Source of the DNA: Calliopum simillimum
Taxonomy: Eukaryota; Arthropoda; Insecta; Diptera; Lauxaniidae
Direction: 5' to 3'
Assembly: GCA_951812925.1 (NCBI GenBank)
Contig: OX638370.1
Span: 111,738,897 to 111,802,896 of the forward strand
Length of the DNA: 64,000 bases
A model generated the notes under the pieces. It saw only the letters and a list, made by a program, of their open reading frames with translations, was not told the DNA's origin and searched no databases. Position 1 is the first letter of the stretch, and each line of letters starts with the position of its first letter. Made by a program: the position numbers and the translations under genes. Below are positions 36,486 through 48,186 of the stretch, piece by piece.

Positions 36486-37102
36486 TTCTCTTAGTAAAAT
36501 CTATTAATGCGCAATTATACGTGTTATATGGCCAAAACTATCTCAAATCATCTAAGAAATAAAAAATTAAAAAAGGCTTTCCCAAAAAATTTATTATTTT
36601 ACAATAACACTAGGCAACAATGATTTTGCGGCGTAAAGTTTCGGAGTCAATTTCGAGTAATCATGACCTATTATATACGAAAATAATATCAGACTCAACG
36701 AATTGGCTCAAACTCCTCAGATATCCTTGCGCTGCCTTGCATTTGAGTAAGAAAGCGTTTTGCCGACTGCAAAAAGATAGTTCAGGTGAAAAATATTCTC
36801 TGGAGTTATCCTTATTTACATGGGCTGAGTATCTAATTCAACATGCCTTACAACTTCGAGTAGAGTGATGTGGTACCTACTATACGATGATATATCGCGC
36901 TTAGTGACTTTCGTTGGCATTGGTATAAATTCAGTCTCATTTTAAGAATGAAACGTTCTTGTATGTATATTGTAACTTTTTGTCCGATTAGATTTTTGTT
37001 TACTTTTGTTTTTTTTTTAACTGCTATAACAAGTGTGCCTATTTCTAAGGCAAAACTCAAGTGCTTTATTTTTTAGCGTGTTTTTATCGCAACTTATGTT
37101 GA
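36486..37102. other. upstream region of GH27 copy A
   Basis: The 82-codon frame at 36620 has no recognised family. No element boundary is seen. Confidence 0.4.
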
Positions 37103-37139
37103 TATATAAAAGAGCGCTACTTCTTGAAAAGGATTCATT
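37103..37139 (+). promoter_or_regulatory. core promoter of GH27 copy A
   Basis: TATATAAA at 37103-37110 is followed by a TCATTA initiator with a possible A+1 at 37137, the normal 30-bp spacing. The block TTGTGACCACGTTGACAAAG just downstream is conserved before copy B. A TTATCG (GATA-type) word lies 19 bp upstream of the TATA box. Confidence 0.6.
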
Positions 37140-37248
37140 AATTGTGACCACGTTGACAAAGCAACAATTGAAAAAATAAAAAAATAAAAAGTTTTACCAT
37201 TAAGTAAAAAAAAGAATCAAATACAAGAAATTATAAATTAAATTGAGA

Positions 37249-40200
37249 ATGCAGTTTCCAATATTAATATGTGTTCTTCTAACGATATCCTGGCAAATCG
37301 ATGCCCTAGAAAATGGCTTAGCGCGTACACCACCAATGGGTTGGATGCATTGGGAAAGATATCGCTGCATTACAGATTGTAACAAATATCCTGACGAGTG
37401 TATAAGGTGCACGTTTTATTAATTATATTGATTCTCGTTAAAAAATTTTAAAAGATCAGTGAACCTATAAATTGATAACTAGCTAAATTATCACTTATTT
37501 TGATAAGAATAGTTGAAATATTTTTTTATTTTTACTTTAAAGTGTGTTTGCATTTGAAACAAGCTTTTGAAATTCAATATTGATATTGTTTTTTTTTTTT
37601 TTTAAAGTCCATAAAGGTGACAAAAGCAATGTCCGAAATTTGCGCGGTTTTAATTACTTTTTATTTAAGAGGCTTTTTGATGAAAACGGTAAGTTGTATG
37701 ATCAAAAGTATTAGAATCTCTGTTATGGAGGATTACAGATTCTACAAATAATATTGATTTTGAATAACGAAAAATTAACTGCCATACCTAAATTGGAGCG
37801 TCAGGCGTTGCGTTATTTAACGTTACGCAAAAGCGTCAAGCACCATACCGAAATAAAGAGCGTTGCGTTGAAGTCATTTGTTTGTCAAAATCATATTGTT
37901 GTTTCTTTTTTTACTTTTCTGCAGCTAACTTCACTCCATAACGCTTTGTCAAAATTGGAAATTCGAATAGCTTAGCGTTGAGCGTTGGCAATTTCGGTAT
38001 GCGCCATACAAATTGTATGTACATGAGAAATTTTTGACAGTAAAATAACGCTGACGCTCCAATTTAGGTATGGCAGTAACCGTTCCGGAAATATTCTTTT
38101 AAAACCACAAAAAGTCGAAAAATGTAATTTTATTAAATATTTCCTAAACGGTTACTTTTTTGTAAATACAAATCAATATTATTTGTAGCGCCTGTAATTC
38201 TCCAAAAAAAGATTCTATGTAATACCTTTGATCGTGCGACTTACCATTTTATTCAAAAAGCATCCGAAATGAAAAGTAATTGAAACCACACGGATTACAG
38301 AACAGGCCTGTATGTGAAATAATAAACGGCTGTTTGACCGATATCATTTTTTGAACTCAGTGTTTTACAGTGAGTTTTACACCATCAAAACAGAGCCCAA
38401 TTTAAAAATCAGTTTTTTTGAAACTTAAGGTGCTTATAAAGAATAACTTCTATGCAGAACTGTTAAAATATGTCCATTGACCTCACAAAATAGAGTGAAG
38501 TGATTTTGGCGGGGGTGTAAGGGATAGCCCCTATACGAAAAAAATGAACAAAACTCTACATCTCAGCATTTGCAGTAGTTATTATTACAAAACTCTGTAA
38601 ACAGTATATTGCGTTCACCAAACACCCTGCAAAAAACTGAACAAAGGGGTATTGCACCGCCCATAGAGGGAAATTGGTTGCACCTCCATACAAAAAAAAA
38701 AAAAAAAAACACATCAATTGCTTTATCTCTACACCTGTAGCAGTTACCATTACAAAACTTGTATACAGGATTAAACTGCGTTCATCAAACGCCTTGCGCA
38801 AATTTGAGGAATTTGAACAAGAGGGCATTGCACCCCCCATACAAAAAAGCATATCAATTGCTATTTCTTTGCACCTGCAGCAGTTTTTACTACAAAACTT
38901 TATGTTGAAAACGTGTATTTTATTTACAAAATACTATACGAATATTGATTGTAAGAAGTCTTAATTGATTTTAACCTAAAAAATGGTTTCGGAATAAAAT
39001 TTCGACTTTTTAGTACACGTATTCAGCAACTATGTAGTATTGCATAGTACATACTGACTCAATATTCCCCTGGCTTAGGTGTCATTTTTGTACCTTTTTA
39101 AGAAAAGGCTAAAAATGGCCCACATGTGGGGTTTGTAGAGGGTTAAAATATTGTACAAAAATATTTCTCGTAATGTCCTGCATAAGTTTACTAAACACAT
39201 GATACACCAGAAGGATCATATAGTTAAATTCATCTATTTAACACAAGAATGTGGTATTTTTGTTTTTTTTCATGATCAGTGGATTAAATAACATCAAAAA
39301 TCGATTAAAAAAAATCTGACGTGCTGGAGAAAAATGACGGGACACGGGTATTTTTTTTTTTTTTACGTCTACTTTAAGAATTTTTTGGATTTTCTCATGT
39401 GTTTTACAATTTGAAATTGTCGAACAGTGTTATCACTTACTAAACGAAGTACATTTTTTTAATTTACAGTGAGGACCTCTTCAAACGCACTACCGATCTC
39501 TTAGTATCCGAGGGTTATGCTGATGCTGGCTACAAATATGTTATTATCGACGATTGTTGGCTTGAGAAGGAACGTGATAATAAGACGAATAAGTTAGTGG
39601 CAGATAAGAAGCGCTTTCCAAGTGGACTAAATGCTTTAGCGGATTATGTATGTACATAGTTGTATTGGAATATGATTAATGGGTCTATTTAATTGAATCA
39701 ATAGCTTGAAAAGTTTTACGCATTATTCTTAATTTCTATTTCGTAGTATGAGAAGTATATTTTTGTTAAACACCTGAACCCATTAAAACCCAGTTTTAAG
39801 AAAAACGTATCCAAAAGTCCCATTAAAACTATAAATTATGGATTAAGATCAGTAAGGTTAAATTTTAAAAAGTTACCTTTAGTGGTTTCAGCAAAAAAAA
39901 AATATTAAATGTGGTTAATGTTAAATCAAGACAATTTTGAGATATTGAACGAATCATTTCGACCATTTTCGAGATCGTAAGAAAATAAAAAACTCGATCT
40001 CCAAATGACTTATCTAAATGACCTTACTTTGCTTACTTTTTTAACACCATCTTTCAGATTTTCAGGTGTAATCATGTAATCATCACTTTCTTTTTAATCA
40101 TTCTAATACATATGTATAATATACTCAAGCAACACTTTCCATTATTTTTTTTTTTTTTAAGATTCACAACAATGGTTTATTATTCGGTCTGTATGAAGAT

Positions 40201-41567
40201 TTTGGCACTCATACTTGTGGTGGTTATCCCGGAGTTATCAATAATATGGCATTGGATGCACAGACTTTTGCTGATTGGGATGTTGATTATGTTAAACTTG
40301 ATGGTTGTTATGCAAAGTTGGAAGACATGAAAGAGGGTTATCCTGAATTTGGACGTTTATTGAATAAAACAGGAAGACCAATGGTGTATTCATGCAGTTG
40401 GCCAGCTTATCAACAGGAAGATGGTGAAATGGTGCGTATAAGTAACCATCAATATGTACAAAAAGTACTTATTGAAAAATCTATAATTTTCTATGAAATG
40501 GGATATTCTTACAGCCATATTATGAGTCTCTCAAGGAACATTGCAATTTATGGCGTAATTGGGATGACATTGATGATTCCTATAGTTCGGTAACTTCAAT
40601 AATGGATTATTTTTCAAAGAATCAAGACAGTATGCAGCCTCATGCTGGTCCAGGACATTGGAACGATCCAGATATGGTAAATAAGAATACAAATAAAATT
40701 GTTTTGTTTTTTGTTAAAAAAGAGTTATCTCTTCAAATTTAGCTGATTCTCGGCAACTATGGCTTGAGTTACGATCAAAGTAAACAACAAATGGCTGTTT
40801 GGGCCATAATGGCGGCTCCTCTAATTATGTCAAATGATTTAAGAGTAGTTCGGCCTGAAATCAAAGAAATTCTACAGAATGCGTAAGAGTTTATATATGT
40901 TTGCTTAAGGGATAAATTAATTTTTGTTTTCTTATTATTCCAGCGATTTAATTGCGGTTAATCAAGATGTGAACGGTATACAAGGCAAACGTTTTTTAAT
41001 AAAAAATTCCATTGAGGTATACACATATGCACATACTATATATGGCATTCAATTTTGCATTAACATTTCTCTTTGATTTGTTTAACGCAGGTATGGACAC
41101 GACCAGTGAGTCCTCTTAGCTCCGATGGACATTTCTCATATGCTGTTGCTTTTGTTAGTCGGCGTGCTGATGGCGCCCCTTATTCTATCAATTTCGCTCT
41201 AAAAGATTTGGCTTTACGTTCTTCAAGAGGTTACCAAGTAAAGGTATGAGTAAAGTTTTAAATTCAAAATTGTCCGATTTTTCATAATTTGCTCAACTTA
41301 TGCGAAATATTCAATCCTTTCTTGGATAGTTGACAAATTATTTAAATATATGATTTTCCAAGTTAAATTTCTCATTAATAAACTTTTATTTTAGGACTTA
41401 TTTACTAAGAAATTCATTAACAATCATATTAAATCGAGCGCAACATTTGAGACCCGCGTTAATCCAAATGGTAGGTTTTTTTTTCTTGTTTCCATAAGAA
41501 ATTCAATAAAATGTTTTATAACTTTACAGGTGTCAACTTTTATCTATTCAAAGTTCTGGATAATTGA
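37249..41567 (+). CDS. NAGA: alpha-N-acetylgalactosaminidase (GH27), copy A, nine exons
   Basis: Exons are 37249-37406, 39470-39647, 40162-40431, 40515-40676, 40743-40882, 40944-41016, 41091-41243, 41395-41470 and 41530-41567; all joins are GT-AG and in frame, giving 415 residues, the usual family length. It starts with a signal peptide ([19 protein letters not shown]), so the enzyme is secreted or lysosomal. The GH27 barrel follows: [16 protein letters not shown] near 26-41, IDDCW near 79, the nucleophile Asp159 in VKLDGCY, and the acid/base Asp220 in LWRNWDD. Ser191 and Ala194 in YSCSWPAY are the pair that marks N-acetylgalactosaminidases rather than alpha-galactosidases (Glu and Leu there). 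An N-glycosylation sequon NKT is at 180. All key residues are intact. Introns 1 and 2 are long (2063 and 514 bp) and intron 1 holds repeats. Confidence 0.93.
37776..38079. repeat. MITE in intron 1 of GH27 copy A
   Basis: Inverted ends AACTGCCATACCTAAATTGG (37777) and CCAATTTAGGTATGGCAGTA bound about 300 bp, with GAGCGTCAGGCG mirrored near the right end. It is absent from intron 1 of copy B. Confidence 0.8.
38520..38900. repeat. tandem repeats in intron 1 of GH27 copy A
   Basis: About two and a half units of 150-170 bp share TTGCACC.CCCATA, CATACAAAAAA, TACAAAACT and GCGTTCACCAAAC/GCGTTCATCAAAC. They are related to the array at 19365-19690. Open frames on both strands here are by-products. 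Confidence 0.65.
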
Positions 41568-41634
41568 ATTTTTAATTATCGTTAATTTTAGTTTAATCAT
41601 TATGTAATTGTAATTATAATGCAAAAGTAACTCC

Positions 41635-41640
41635 AATAAA
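41635..41640 (+). terminator. polyadenylation signal of GH27 copy A
   Basis: AATAAA occurs 68 bp after the stop codon. Confidence 0.7.
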
Positions 41641-42240
41641 ATTACTTATTTAATTATCAAAAAAATTATTATGATTCTTATAATGCGAAGAGGCATACAA
41701 ATATCACAATGTAGGTGTTGAGAACTTTTTAGTTCTTTTTAAAACCCAAAAGTTTTTGATTGATCCATGACTTTACTTTAATTCCTTATAGTTTAATTTA
41801 ATTTTAATTTATTTGACAATATAACACAGGCCCACAAAAACAAAAGTACCCTGCGCGAAAGATCAGACCACCTGAACTTTATGTTTTCAGGGTCGCTGAA
41901 TCCGAATATGGTGCCAGAATAGCGAAGTTGGTTCGCGTTTTTTCAGAAATCAGCAATTTTGCTGAAAAATTTGAGATTTTTTCAGCATTAAAAAAATTTT
42001 TTTTTTATGTATTTTATGGAACATAGATACTATTCCCCATAAATGTCACTGCGAACACTTTTGTCGTGTAACTAATCGTTCATGATATATCGCAATTTGA
42101 AAAACAGCATATTTTTTACCACTGCCATTCGGAAAAAAGAAACATTTCCCAACACATTAATTACTCAACATTAATCTAACACGATTATTTGTGAAATATG
42201 ACGCTTTATTTTAAAAATTCCCAAAATTACTGACACATGT
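41641..42240. other. spacer after GH27 copy A
   Basis: No gene. The text near 41940-42110 (TTTTTTCAGAAATC, CATGATATATCGCAATTTGAAAA) resembles foldback arm sequence. Confidence 0.4.
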
Positions 42241-42610
42241 AGGGGAATAGTGTCGGGTGTGGGCGCCGTTTTTTGTTTTCAACTCATAACTTTTGACCAT
42301 AACTAGAGACCTTAGCTAACTACTGGTGAAGAAAGTTAATTGATTTCATCAGTTGGAAAAATTATATAAAAAAACTAGTGAAGTGATAATTTTTGATAAA
42401 GAAAAAATTTGGGTCGATTGTGGGCACCTTCAGAAAATCGGCGAAAAATGGGAAAATATAAAACTAAACCCTGAAACTAGACTTGATTGTCTGCGGTGTC
42501 AATGCCAGATCAATTGTTTTGCAGACTAAGCCGGCTGTATTTGTTTTATGTTAAAAGTTACGGGGGGTGCTCACACCCGACCTATGCCCGCAGACAACAC
42601 TATTCCCCTA
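42241..42610. repeat. 370-bp MITE
   Basis: AGGGGAATAGTGTCGGGTGT at 42241 and the complement TAGGGGAATAGTGTTGTCTG at the right end are inverted, and GGGTGTGGGCGCC is mirrored by GGTGCTCACACCC. A further GATTGTGGGCACC word lies inside. It has no coding frame. Confidence 0.75.
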
Positions 42611-43500
42611 CCTTTATTAAGCTGGTTCGATTTGTATGAACCAAAATAAAAGTTCTCCCTACACCGAGTAAGCTGCATAATTTTTTTTTTTTTCGTTCCC
42701 AGAAAAACTTGAGGACCACTTTTGGTTCTCTTGAAGGTCCATTTTGGCTAAAAGAACATATTTTTAGTTCATAACTTTTTTTTCTTTACAAAATTTGCTT
42801 TTAAATAAAGATTATGTTGTTGCAAAAATTAAATTTGTTCAAGAAATACGTGTGCACTTTTTCAGTAATTTTTTAAACATTTTATATCCTTCAAAAATTG
42901 GTCAAAATATAAAAAAAATAAAAAAATTTCCTAAAATTCAGAAAAATTTTTCATGTATTTCTTGGACGATTCTAAGCATTTTTTGCCTAATTAACTTTTT
43001 TCGTAAGATGCTTTGCTTCTGAGTAAAAAAGCATTTTTCCAAGAGCCTAGTTGTAAAACCTAAAAAAATTGATTTTTGGAATCAAATATTATCTAAATCA
43101 TTTTTTAACGTCAAAATGTTCTTTATTTAAGAAGCAAATTTGGTTTAGGTATGGGGATGAATCTAAATATCGACCCTTTCTAAGTATGTAAGTATGTATA
43201 TTTTATCATCAAATTTAACCGCTTGAGCCAAGTTTGTTTTATAGCCTTATCATGTATGACGAAACGAAAAAAGTGACTGATTTTCAGCCATTAAATGATT
43301 AAAACTTTTCATTAAGAACTTACTATGACTTAAGCGTTCTTTTTAGTTCAAAGAATAAAGCGTGTAAGCGTAAGCTTCAAATCATCTCTTATCGTGAGGA
43401 AAATAAGCAGTTAAAAATCAGTCATTCGATTCGTTTCGTAGTAAATGATAAGCCTATTATAAGTAGTCATTACCCATTTAAGACTTCGAAAGCAACTTTT
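42611..43500. other. upstream region of GH27 copy B
   Basis: No gene. The stretch 43380-43460 holds GATA-type words (CTTATCG, GATAAG) upstream of copy B, as expected for insect gut genes but not proof of regulation. Confidence 0.4.
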
Positions 43501-43505
43501 ACTTT

Positions 43506-43541
43506 TATATTAAGCAGTGCTATTGCTTGGAAAGGATCATA
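43506..43541 (+). promoter_or_regulatory. core promoter of GH27 copy B
   Basis: TATATTAA at 43506 aligns with the TATA box of copy A. GGATCATAAATTGTGACCAC aligns with its initiator region, and the CACGTTGACAAAGCAAC text downstream is identical. The TATA box is weaker here (TATATTAA against TATATAAA). Confidence 0.5.
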
Positions 43542-43646
43542 AATTGTGACCACGTTGACAAAGCAACTGAAAGAATAAAAAAATAAAAAGTTTTACTCTT
43601 AAGAAAAAAAAAAAAAGTTAATAAAAAACAAACAATTAAATTAAAA

Positions 43647-46560
43647 ATGCAGTTTCCAATATTAATATGTGTACTTTTAACGATATCATGGCAAATCGAT
43701 GCCTTAGAAAATGGCTTGGCGCGTACACCACCAATGGGTTGGATGCATTGGGAAAGATATCGCTGCATTACAGATTGTAAGAAATACCCTGACGAGTGTA
43801 TAAGGTGCGTGTTTTATTAATAATATTGAAAATGAACATTCTCATTAAAAAGTTTTAAAAAATCAGTGAACCTGTCAATTGAGAACTAGTTCAATTATAA
43901 CTTCTTTTGATAAGAATAACACCGTGCAACAATTTTAAAAAAATCTATATGAAAAGGGGGCCTACGTGCGGAAATAAGTTTTCGTGAAAACAGCTGGAAA
44001 ACAACTTTTAAAGGTCAATTTGTGCGAATCGGCAAAAAATTGGATTTTTTTTTTGACACCTAAGCAACCTTTTCATAGACCAGGTCACATATATGTATAT
44101 AAAATGAATGTTTGTATGTCAGTCTGTATGTTCCTTATAGACTCCCAAACGGCTAGACCGATCACCGTGAAAATTTATATTTATAGGTTTTTGGGTACGG
44201 CCTGTGTTTCTGCATCATTAGTTTTTTCGGTTTTTTTTTTCACCCAAGGCGCCCCCCCCCCCCCCCCCCTAGGATTCCGGAAGCAAAATTTTTTTTTTTC
44301 TTTATTTTTTTTTGTGTTTTCTACGCGTTTCATGACTTTTAACAACATCTTAGTGTAAACAAAATTTTTTCACTCAAGGGTCCCCCCTTGGATGTCGAAA
44401 CCAAAAATTGAAAAAATTTTTTATTTCGTTTTTTCGTGTTTTCTACGCGTTTCATGACTTTTTAGGACATTTAGAAGAAAACATTTTTTTCCACCAAACA
44501 TCTATCTTGGATGTCGGAAACAAAAATTTTATAAATTTATAAAATTTTTGTTTTCGTATTTTATGTGTTTCCAAAAAAAATTATTTATCATATCTCTGGA
44601 AATATTTAACGGACATGGATGTGATTTGGTATATGTATTAAGAGTATCGGGAAAAATAATGTTCAAGGGAAAAATGGGCGTTCCACGTCCTTAAAAAACG
44701 TCATATCTCTGAAACTATTTAACGCACAAAGATGATATTTGGTACGTAACTAAATTACATTGGGAATATCTACATTCTTTGATTTAATTTAATTGGAAAT
44801 GCATGTCACATACTGTTTCAAATCAAAAAATTTGCGAGTTAATTTTTTTTTTTTGCCAATATTGCACAAAAATTCCTTTCCAAATTTCACTTATTTAACG
44901 AACAATTTTTTCATTTCCAGTGAGGATCTCTTCAAACGCACTACTGATCTCTTAGTATCCGAGGGTTATGCTGCTGCTGGCTACAAATATGTCATTATTG
45001 ACGATTGTTGGCTTGAGAAGGAACGTGATAGCAAAACGAATAAATTGGTGGCAAATAAGGAGCGCTTTCCAAGTGGACTAAATGCTTTAGCGGATTATGT
45101 ATGTACATAGTTGTATTGGAATATGATTAATGAGTCTATTCAATTGAAAAACTTTCCATTGTTCTTTTTGAAGATTCACACGAAAGGTTTATTATTCGGT
45201 CTGTGTGAAGATTTTGGCACACATACTTGTAATGGTTATCCCGGAGTTATTAATAATATGGCATTGGATGCACAGACTTTTGCTGATTGGAATGTTGATT
45301 ATGCTAAACTTGATGCTTGTTTTGCAAAGTTAGAAGACATGAAAGAGGGTTTTCCTGAATTTGGACGTTTATTGAATAAAACAGGAAGACCAATGGTGTA
45401 TTCATGCAGTTGGCCAGCTTATCAGGAGGAAAATGGTGAAATGGTGCGTATAAGTAATCGTCAAAATGTACAAAAAGTACTTATTGAAAAATCTATAATT
45501 TTCTATTCTTACAGCCAGATTATGAGTCTCTCAAGGAACATTGCAATTTATGGCGTAATTGGGATGACATTGATGATTCGTATAGTTCGGTAACTTCAAT
45601 AATGGATTATTTTTCAAAGGATCAAAACAGTATTCAGCCTCAAGCTGGTCCAGGACATTGGAACGATCCAGATATGGTAAATAAGAATACAAATAAATAT
45701 GTTTTGTTTTTGTTTAAAAAAGAGTTATCTCTTCAAATTTAGCTGATCCTCGGCAACTATGGCTTGAGTTACGATCAAAGTAAACAACAAATGGCTGTTT
45801 GGGCCATAATGGCGGCTCCTCTAATTATGTCAAATGATTTAAGAGTAGTTCGGCCTGAAATCAAAGAAATTCTACAGAATGCGTAAGAGTTTATATATGT
45901 TTGCTTAAGGGATAAATTAATTTTTGTTTTTCTATTATTCCAGCGATTTAATTGCGGTTAATCAAGATGTGAATGGTATACAAGGCAAACGTATTTCAAC
46001 AAAAGATTCCATTGAGGTATACACATATGCACATACTATATATTGCATTCAATTTTGCACTAAAATTTCTTTTTGATTTGTTTACCGCAGGTATGGACAC
46101 GACCAGTAAGTCCTGTTAGCTCTGATGGACATTTCTCATATGCTATTGCTGTTGTTAGTCGGCGTACTGATGGCGCCCCTTATGCTTACAATTTCTCATT
46201 TGAAGATCTAGAATTGCCTTACCCAAGAAGTTATCAAGTAAAGGTATGTGAAAAATTTTAAATTCATACTGTCCGATTTTTCATAATCATTTCTTCGATA
46301 GTTGAGCAATTATTGAAATATACGATTTTCTAAGTTGAATTTCTCATTAATTAACTTTTATTTTAGGATATATTTTCCAAAACAATTATTAGCAATCATA
46401 CTGAATTGAGTGCAACATTTGAGACCCGCGTGAATCCTAATGGTAAATTTTTTGGTTTTTATGTTTCCATAAGAAATTCAATAAAATGTTTCATATTCTT
46501 TCAGGCGTCAACTTTTATCTATTCAAAGTTCTGGATTATAATGTAAAGTGCGGTTTGTAA
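43647..46560 (+). CDS. NAGA: alpha-N-acetylgalactosaminidase (GH27), copy B, nine exons
   Basis: Exons are 43647-43804, 44921-45098, 45174-45443, 45515-45676, 45743-45882, 45944-46016, 46091-46243, 46367-46442 and 46505-46560, all GT-AG and in frame: 421 residues. Signal peptide, [15 protein letters not shown], nucleophile Asp159, acid/base Asp220 and the Ser191/Ala194 specificity pair are kept. Differences from copy A: the residue after the nucleophile is Ala (AKLDACF for VKLDGCY); Cys replaces Tyr at 123 (LFGLCEDFG); Asn replaces Gly at 132; the second half of exon 7 is strongly changed ([14 protein letters not shown] for [14 protein letters not shown]). The C-terminus runs six residues further (YNVKCGL after LD, where A ends LDN) because the stop lies elsewhere. 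No AATAAA follows closely. It is probably functional, but activity could be altered. Confidence 0.9.
44085..44790 (+). repeat. Helitron-like 5' fragment and tandem repeats in intron 1 of GH27 copy B
   Basis: TATATAAAATGAATGTTTGT near 44095, followed by AGACTCCCAAACGGCTAGACCGA, resembles 5' ends of insect Helitrons. After an 18-base C run (44252-44269) come about three units of 110-120 bp sharing TTTTCTACGCGTTTCATGACTTTT and GGATGTCGRAAACAAAA (to about 44560). Two 110-bp units sharing CATATCTCTGRAAMTATTTAACG follow (44593-44780). The same GTTTCATGACTTTTT words occur next to FB-4. Nothing coding. Confidence 0.6.
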
Positions 46561-46850
46561 AGCAAGCAATTCCCTATAAATAGATAAGTTTACATTTTAT
46601 CTGCAATTCATTATTCATGAGTTATCGCAATTTAAACATCACCACATGATTATAAACACTCATACGCCACATGCACATTTGACAAGTTTTTGCCACATTT
46701 TAAAGTAGGATATCTCCTAAAATTGAGTTGTGCGAAAACCATTCTTAATAATTTTATAAGCTACATTATTGTCGATCAACGTTTTTCTCTAGAAGTAATC
46801 GTTAGCTATATGTTTGCGAAAAACTGTTTTTTGTGAACTTTAACCTTGAA
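46549..46850. repeat. FB-1/FB-3 arm fragment at the 3' end of GH27 copy B
   Basis: From about GCGGTTTGTAAAGCAAGC on, the sequence follows the right arm of FB-1/FB-3: AATTCCCTATAAATA, CACTCATACGCCACATGCAC, AGGATATCTCCT, ATTTTATAAGCTACA and TTTTTCTCTAGAAGTAA match in order. It supplies the region around the stop codon and the 3' flank of copy B. Confidence 0.65.
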
Positions 46851-47084
46851 TAACTTTTTTAGCTCAAATCGGATCATAGTGGACTTTTGATATTTTATTT
46901 GTAATGGTGTTTCTAAAGCCTGTACCGATTTTAAGCATTCCTCCAATTATCGTAATTTTAAATGCTAAATTGACTAGGAGTGTAAGGCTTGAACCGCTCG
47001 AAAATTGATCTCTAATTATTTCGATCCATGGCCCATTGTTTTATGTTATGTACGTCGCAAATTCGAACGAACATCACATCATTT
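46851..47084. other. spacer
   Basis: No recognisable feature. Confidence 0.4.
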
Positions 47085-47088
47085 TTAA

Positions 47089-47354
47089 CACTCAGCGTAC
47101 AATCCTCCAAAAACTTCCATAGCGTACAATTGGGGTGAGGTTGGACTTCGATCGCGTATAACTTTTGTTTTTCAGAGTCGATTTATAATTTTTTTTTTTT
47201 TATTCTATAGAGAATTTGATCAGGAAAACAATGAGCTATGCTTTATACCTGCCTTCTAAAAATTTTCGTGTGTTTTTGGTCAAAAACTGAACACACTTTC
47301 ACATGTTTTCCCTCGAAAAAATGGGGTTAGCCTAACCCCATTGTACGCTGAGGG
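47089..47354. repeat. piggyBac-like MITE with TTAA target sites
   Basis: CACTCAGCGTACAAT at the left and complement CCCTCAGCGTACAATGG at the right are inverted, flanked by TTAA on both sides (47085-47088, 47355-47358). TTAA duplication with ends starting CCC/CAC is the piggyBac pattern. A further GCGTACAATTGGGGT word lies at 47122. It is 266 bp and non-coding. Confidence 0.8.
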
Positions 47355-47735
47355 TTAAACGTTCGTCGCCACGATTTTCCAGGTTTTACTCTGGCCTTTG
47401 GAAAAGTATTTACAGTATTATTTTATTTTCAGATTTTTTTTATGAAATATTAGGCTCCAATCACTTATGTAAAGAAACATTTCTACTGATCCAGATAAAC
47501 ATAAAATTGCATTATCATATCAGATTCATACTGCGTATTGTGTACGTATAGCAATTTATAATCAATAAAGAAATGTAATATGAACTCCAATGATGTATAT
47601 TAATAAATAACCTATAAATCTTAGTATGTACATACCTAAAAAATATTCTAGTTATGTGCTAAGCACGTAAGTTGAATATAAATGTATCTAACATTTAGTA
47701 ATTTAGTTACTTTTGTATTTCTTCTGCAGTGACTA
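47355..47735. other. spacer
   Basis: AT-rich; an AATAAA near 47563 is the first one downstream of GH27 copy B. No gene. Confidence 0.4.
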
Positions 47736-48186
47736 CAGGGTGGCTGATTCGAAGTGTTACCAATTCAAAAGACTATATTTTTAGTTTCCATGCACAGATT
47801 TTATTGATCAAACGCTATAATTGTTGGGAAATGTTCAAATTTTAAGAATCTACTTGGGATTTTCGATATGGCCACCTTTGGCTTTAACTATGGCCCGTAG
47901 ACGGTCGAAGAACGAGTCGCATGCTGCACGAATTTGATTTTGTGGAAGTTTGCGCCATTCTCGTTCAAGGGCCACTTTTAGCGCATCAACGCTCTGGTAT
48001 TTTTTAGTCAAGACCTTCCTGTCCAACATACCCCAGATTGAGAAATCCAGCGGATTCGCATCAGGCGAATTTGAGAGCCATTGTTGAGCAGAAATGAAGC
48101 TAGGAACGTTTTTTTCTAACCATTCTTGATTCACACGAGGTTTGTGTGACGGTGTCTTGTTGGAATGTCCATGGCGTCTGATAGTA
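47736..48186 (-). pseudogene. 3' fragment of a Tc1/mariner transposon
   Basis: The end CAGGGTGGCTGATTCGAAG follows a TA. The minus strand keeps 94 open codons (48134-47850), including NQEWLEKNVPSFISAQQWLS, then SPDANPLDFSIW, which carries the third catalytic Asp region of Tc1/mariner transposases, and a C-terminal ERLRAIVKAKGG-like tail. Upstream, FQQD (second catalytic motif) and PSHKPR can be read in a shifted frame near 48160. Everything before that is missing. It may belong to the DD37D (maT) group; that is a guess. Confidence 0.8.

Noticed and set aside
40246..40593. Single-frame reading of GH27 exons beyond the donor sites (also 45111-45593)
   Set aside because: The frames read through introns. 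The GT-AG joins restore the family motif GEM-P(Y/D)[13 protein letters not shown], so the spliced model is correct.
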